Origin: Sulfurovum sp.
Lineage (GTDB): Bacteria > Campylobacterota > Campylobacteria > Campylobacterales > Sulfurovaceae
Assembly (NCBI GenBank): GCA_027066595.1
Contig: JAMONG010000174.1
Coordinates: forward strand, 1-9,454
Reading direction: 5' to 3'
Length of the DNA stretch: 9,454 nt
The notes under the pieces: model-generated
The model's input: only the letters and a program-made list of their open reading frames with translations
Database searches by the model: none
Told to the model about the DNA's origin: nothing
In this document: positions 6,594 through 9,454 of the stretch, piece after piece
How positions within the stretch are numbered: position 1 is the first letter of the stretch
Layout: every line of letters begins with the position of its first letter
Position numbers and translations under genes: made by a program

Positions 6594-6616
6594 CTCTTTC
6601 TCTCTGTGAGAAAGAG
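6594..6616 (+). terminator. Hairpin between the two modules (attenuator, processing site or weak terminator)
   Basis: CTCTTTCTC (6594-6602) and GAGAAAGAG (6608-6616) form a perfect 9-bp stem with a TCTGT loop. The following bases are ATATCTCTG rather than a T-run, so full termination is doubtful on either strand. With the smaller hairpin upstream it marks the boundary between modules and may set their relative expression by partial termination or RNase processing. Confidence 0.4.
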
Positions 6617-6704
6617 ATATCTCTGCCCTACCACATACATAAGAGTTACCCTTCATAATTCAAAGCAATCATGAGGCTAAATTTTATATGTATGGCATGG
6701 CGGT

Positions 6705-6710
6705 TATACA
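6705..6710 (+). promoter_or_regulatory. Weak candidate -10 box for module 2
   Basis: TATACA lies 22 bases before the module-2 start codon, behind an AT-rich stretch (ATTTTATATGTAT, 6681-6693). Transcription would begin close to the AGGAG ribosome-binding site (6721-6725). Read-through from module 1 is equally possible, so this is a tentative call. Confidence 0.2.
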
Positions 6711-6731
6711 AGTAATAAATAGGAGAAAACA

Positions 6732-7301
6732 ATGGCTAATTTAGGCCCAGCTTATTATTCACCATACCCGGTGGCTGCTTATGATGGTTTACTTACACCA
6801 CCAGAAGGTAAAGCACTATTATTGACTGATATAGTTGATGAAGAAGTAGCAATGAGAGAAATTGCTAGAGTAATGTTAACAAGTGAAAATGCTACAATCT
6901 TTCCCGGACCGCAAGTTCTTTATGCATGGAATGATGAAGCAAAGAAAAAAGCAACACTTATCAAAGAGATGGCAGAAGTATTAAATGCTAAAATGATACC
7001 TATGTATGATTATAGACCAAAATATCCTAAGATTGATGCCGAAGTTGAGATCAATCCAAACCATCCAAACCTTACAATTTGGCATAACAACATTAAAGCA
7101 TGTATCTTTGTTGGTGTTCATTGTCACTATGCGAACGTTGCATTGAAAATTGTGAGATCAGAGACAGATTGTTATACAGCTGCTATCTGTGGACTTTCAG
7201 GACATGAAGATGCTATGGCTACTATTAGAGACCAGCATTCTGAAGAGATGGCGAAGTTCATTAAGATTGCTAAAGAAGTTAAGCAAGAGCTTGGAAAATA
7301 G
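6732..7301 (+). CDS. Fifth (E'-type) subunit of the second five-subunit 2-oxoacid:ferredoxin oxidoreductase
   Basis: A 189-residue soluble paralogue of the product of 2800-3513, alignable over nearly its whole length. Shared blocks are TPPEGKALLLTDIVDEE (22-38), NATIFPGPQVLYAW (53-66), DYRPKYPKID..EINPNHPNLTI (93-116) and the Cys/His region. The corresponding residues C124, H130, C131, H132, C147, C153, H158 and H169 are all retained, which argues they matter for structure or metal binding. It ends at the position where the module-1 copy continues with its 48-residue tail, so this is probably the core length of the family. AGGAG (6721-6725) is six bases before the ATG. The gene opens module 2, 15 bp before its alpha gene, in the same order and spacing as module 1. 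Assignment as the ForE/PorE-type subunit rests on context and family recall. Confidence 0.75.
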   Translation: MANLGPAYYSPYPVAAYDGLLTPPEGKALLLTDIVDEEVAMREIARVMLTSENATIFPGPQVLYAWNDEAKKKATLIKEMAEVLNAKMIPMYDYRPKYPKIDAEVEINPNHPNLTIWHNNIKACIFVGVHCHYANVALKIVRSETDCYTAAICGLSGHEDAMATIRDQHSEEMAKFIKIAKEVKQELGK

Positions 7302-7316
7302 GGCTAGGAGATTACT

Positions 7317-8516
7317 ATGAGTATAAAAAATATGACAGCAGAGAAAAACTGGTCAGGTCAAACTATGGTTTCGACTGACTACTTACTTTTTGAAGCTCCA
7401 AGAGAAAAACACTTTATGACAGGTTCAGAAGTGCTTAAAGAAGCGATGAAAAGATGTACCGTTGATGCATCAGTATCTTATCCTATTACTCCTCAGTCAG
7501 AAGCAGCTCACCTTATTGGTGAACTATGGGCTGAAGGGTATGTTGGTACATACTTTAGAGGTGAAAATGAGTTTGGTGTTATGTCTGAAGTTGCAGGTTG
7601 TGCAATGGCAGGTGCTAGAACAGTAACAACAACATCAGGACCAGGAACACTTAGAGCAATGGAAAACTTTCCAATGTGGTCAGGTACAAGAATACCTGTA
7701 CAACTTATCTTAATGGCAAGAGGTATTAACTCACCTCTAACAATCCAACCAGATAACTTGGAAGTGACATTTATGCTAGAGACTGGATGTATGATTTGGT
7801 ATGCAGAAAATGTTCAAGAACTATTTGACATGAGTATTGCAGCATTTACAGTGGCTGAAATGCCAGATGTTCACGTGCCAATTGTAACAGTGGTTGATGG
7901 TTTCTTTGTATCTCATACAAGAGAGTCAGTAATGCTTCCATCAGATGACATAGCACTTAGACGTTATGACCCATATGCAGCACCACTACCTCCAATTGAT
8001 TCAGAGATGCCTCCAGGAAGATTCTTAAGAGATCCATTTGTTATGAAATCTAACTATATCTCTTATGCAACACATGCTTCATGGCAGTGGGAAATTAGAT
8101 CTGCAGTTGAAAGATCTATTCCTTATGCTAAGCATTTCTTAGAAGGTTTAGTACATACAACTGGTGATGAGGATGCAGAGATTGTATTTGTTGCTTGTGG
8201 TACAGCGTCACACCAAGCTAAAGAAGCAAACAGAGAACTTACTAAAATGGGTATCAAGACAAAAGTTGTTAAATTAAGAACTATTAGACCATTCCCACAT
8301 GCTGAGTTACTTGAAGCGACTAAGAATGCTAAGTACATCTTTGTACCAGAATTCAACGTTGTTGGTTGGTTGGACAAAGAAGTGACAACATCACTTTATG
8401 GTAAATCAGATGCTAAAATTATTGGTAGACCAAGAGTTGCAGGTGGTATGAGTATGCCAGCTGAAGCTATTATCCAAGAAGTTTTAGACAACACAGATGT
8501 AAAGAAAGGGGCATAA
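7317..8516 (+). CDS. 2-oxoacid:ferredoxin oxidoreductase alpha subunit, module 2 (PorA/ForA type)
   Basis: A 399-residue alpha subunit, ten residues longer at the N-terminus than its module-1 paralogue. SYPITPQSE (54-62), YFRGENEFGVMSEVAGCAMAG (79-99) with the probable TPP-activating glutamate (E85), TTTSGPG (104-110) and ARGINSPLTIQPDN (134-147) mark domain I; VVKLRTIRPFP marks domain II. The opening EAPREKHFMTGSEV is shared with module 1 (EAPREKHFITGAQA), showing common descent. Differences cluster near the active site: NFPMWSGTRIP against AIVSWPGHRVP, and MARGINSP against LTRVINAP, which would fit different acyl substrates. AGGAG lies upstream of the ATG. The stop is one base before the beta start. 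Likely partner in pyruvate or 2-oxoglutarate synthesis in the reductive TCA cycle. Confidence 0.9.
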   Translation: MSIKNMTAEKNWSGQTMVSTDYLLFEAPREKHFMTGSEVLKEAMKRCTVDASVSYPITPQSEAAHLIGELWAEGYVGTYFRGENEFGVMSEVAGCAMAGARTVTTTSGPGTLRAMENFPMWSGTRIPVQLILMARGINSPLTIQPDNLEVTFMLETGCMIWYAENVQELFDMSIAAFTVAEMPDVHVPIVTVVDGFFVSHTRESVMLPSDDIALRRYDPYAAPLPPIDSEMPPGRFLRDPFVMKSNYISYATHASWQWEIRSAVERSIPYAKHFLEGLVHTTGDEDAEIVFVACGTASHQAKEANRELTKMGIKTKVVKLRTIRPFPHAELLEATKNAKYIFVPEFNVVGWLDKEVTTSLYGKSDAKIIGRPRVAGGMSMPAEAIIQEVLDNTDVKKGA

Positions 8517-8517
8517 T

Positions 8518-9387
8518 ATGTCAGTTGATATTTACAAAATAAATCCAGAGTTTAGAGACATTATGCCTCAAGAGATTATTGATCTTGAGGACAATGCTAC
8601 ATGGGCTGGAGAGAGCGTAGAAAAACGTGGAATTAACGACCTTACTGACAAAAAAGAGATTCTTGAAGAACACTCTTTATGTGCAGGTTGTCCAGAAGCT
8701 GCGGCACTTAGATATATTCTTGCGGCACTTCCAACACCAGAAGAGACGATTATCGTTAACTCAACTGGGTGTACATCATTGATGTTCCCACATATTGCAT
8801 TGCATACAGTACACTCATTATTTGGTAACCAGAATGCTGTTGCATCTGGTATCAAAAGAGTGTTAGAGTGGAGATTCCCTGATAAAGTGAAAGATGTTGT
8901 TGTTCTTGCTGGTGACGGTGCGACTGTTGATATCGGACTTGACTATACACTACAATCATTCTTTAGACAAGAAAAAATTACAACTATCTGTTTTGATAAC
9001 GAAGTATATGCAAACACAGGTGGTCAAGAGTCTGGTTCTACACCAAAAGGTCAAGTATTTAAAATGGCACCAAAAGGTAAAGCTTTTGATAAAGTACCTA
9101 TGTGGGAACTTGCAGTAACTTCTGGATGTCAGTACTCTGTTAAATTAACAGCATCTGCACCTAAAAAAGTAGCTAAAGTTCTTAGAGAAGCAGTACTTAT
9201 TGCTAGAGAACTTGGACCAACATATATTCACCTTTACACGCCGTGTATTCTTGAAATTGGTCTTGCTGCAAATGAAGGTTTATGGGAGATGAAAGAACAA
9301 GATAAAGACAGATTTGCTGACTTTAAATTTGTGACTCCTGAAGCTGAAGCATACTTAAAAGAATGTAAGAAGAAAGGACTACTATAA
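8518..9387 (+). CDS. 2-oxoacid:ferredoxin oxidoreductase beta subunit (TPP and [4Fe-4S]), module 2
   Basis: A 289-residue beta subunit with all expected elements: cluster cysteines C55 and C58 (HSLCAGCPE), C85 (NSTGCTS) and C243 (YTPCILE); TPP motif GDGATVDIG (132-140) to DNEVYANTGGQ (160-170); and SGSTPKGQ (172-179). The CAGCPE sequence keeps the Glu common in pyruvate enzymes, and NSTGC and STP also resemble them, so this module is the better candidate for pyruvate synthase; the evidence is modest. As in module 1, about 54 residues precede the first Cys. The stop codon overlaps the next ATG by one base (TAATG), which implies translational coupling to gamma. Confidence 0.9.
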   Translation: MSVDIYKINPEFRDIMPQEIIDLEDNATWAGESVEKRGINDLTDKKEILEEHSLCAGCPEAAALRYILAALPTPEETIIVNSTGCTSLMFPHIALHTVHSLFGNQNAVASGIKRVLEWRFPDKVKDVVVLAGDGATVDIGLDYTLQSFFRQEKITTICFDNEVYANTGGQESGSTPKGQVFKMAPKGKAFDKVPMWELAVTSGCQYSVKLTASAPKKVAKVLREAVLIARELGPTYIHLYTPCILEIGLAANEGLWEMKEQDKDRFADFKFVTPEAEAYLKECKKKGLL

Positions 9388-9454
9388 TGGCTAAAGATTC
9401 GATTAAAATCAGAATGCCTGCTCTTGGTGGGCAGGGTGCGGTAACTGCCGCTCA
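9387..9454 (+). CDS. 2-oxoacid:ferredoxin oxidoreductase gamma subunit, module 2, 5' end only
   Basis: Only 22 codons fall inside the window. They read MAKDSIKIRMPALGGQGAVT followed by two alanines, matching the N-terminal GLGGQGVVTSAH element of the module-1 gamma subunit (residues 13-26). Gene order also predicts gamma here. The ATG overlaps the beta stop by one base, and AAAGGA (9373-9378) lies 8 bases upstream. The rest of the gene, and any delta gene after it, lie beyond the right edge. Confidence 0.85.
   Translation, partial: MAKDSIKIRMPALGGQGAVTAA

Overview
The window is AT-rich and reads as a chemolithoautotrophic Campylobacterota (Epsilonproteobacteria) of the Sulfurovum/Sulfurimonas kind. 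This is an inference from three things: codon use (AGA for Arg, TTA for Leu, A/T-rich third positions), a branched-chain aminotransferase next to an SPFH protein (a pairing I recall from Campylobacter jejuni, Cj0269c-Cj0268c), and two 2-oxoacid:ferredoxin oxidoreductases of the kind that fix CO2 in the reductive TCA cycle.

Layout. Positions 1-1645 (minus strand) hold a two-gene unit: ilvE, then 13 bp downstream a membrane-anchored SPFH/HflK-like protein that runs off the left edge. A divergent 169-bp spacer with several dyad-symmetric elements separates this from a precorrin-2 dehydrogenase/sirohydrochlorin ferrochelatase gene (1815-2381, plus strand, GTG start). A 418-bp AT-rich gap follows, with candidate promoters and a nested inverted repeat but no convincing gene.

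From 2800 to the right edge everything is on the plus strand and forms two tandem paralogous modules. Module 1 is E-A-B-G-D: fifth subunit (2800-3513), alpha (3529-4698), TPP-binding beta (4709-5584), gamma (5586-6296) and a small 2[4Fe-4S] ferredoxin-like delta (6309-6548). A 183-bp spacer with two hairpins leads into module 2, E'-A'-B'-G' (6732 onward), with G' cut by the window end.

How the genes work together. Alpha, beta, gamma and delta build the classic pyruvate/2-oxoglutarate:ferredoxin oxidoreductase core. The fifth subunit (E, E') marks the five-subunit type described from Hydrogenobacter thermophilus (For and Por), where such enzymes carry out reductive carboxylation of succinyl-CoA and acetyl-CoA. 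The likeliest reading is that one module makes 2-oxoglutarate and the other pyruvate. The beta subunit of module 2 keeps more of the usual pyruvate-enzyme residues, but sequence alone does not settle which is which.

The most interesting material is the fifth subunit, with an invariant Cys/His-rich block and a C-terminal tail present in only one paralogue, together with the unusual delta ferredoxin, the long beta N-termini and the structured leader in front of module 1.
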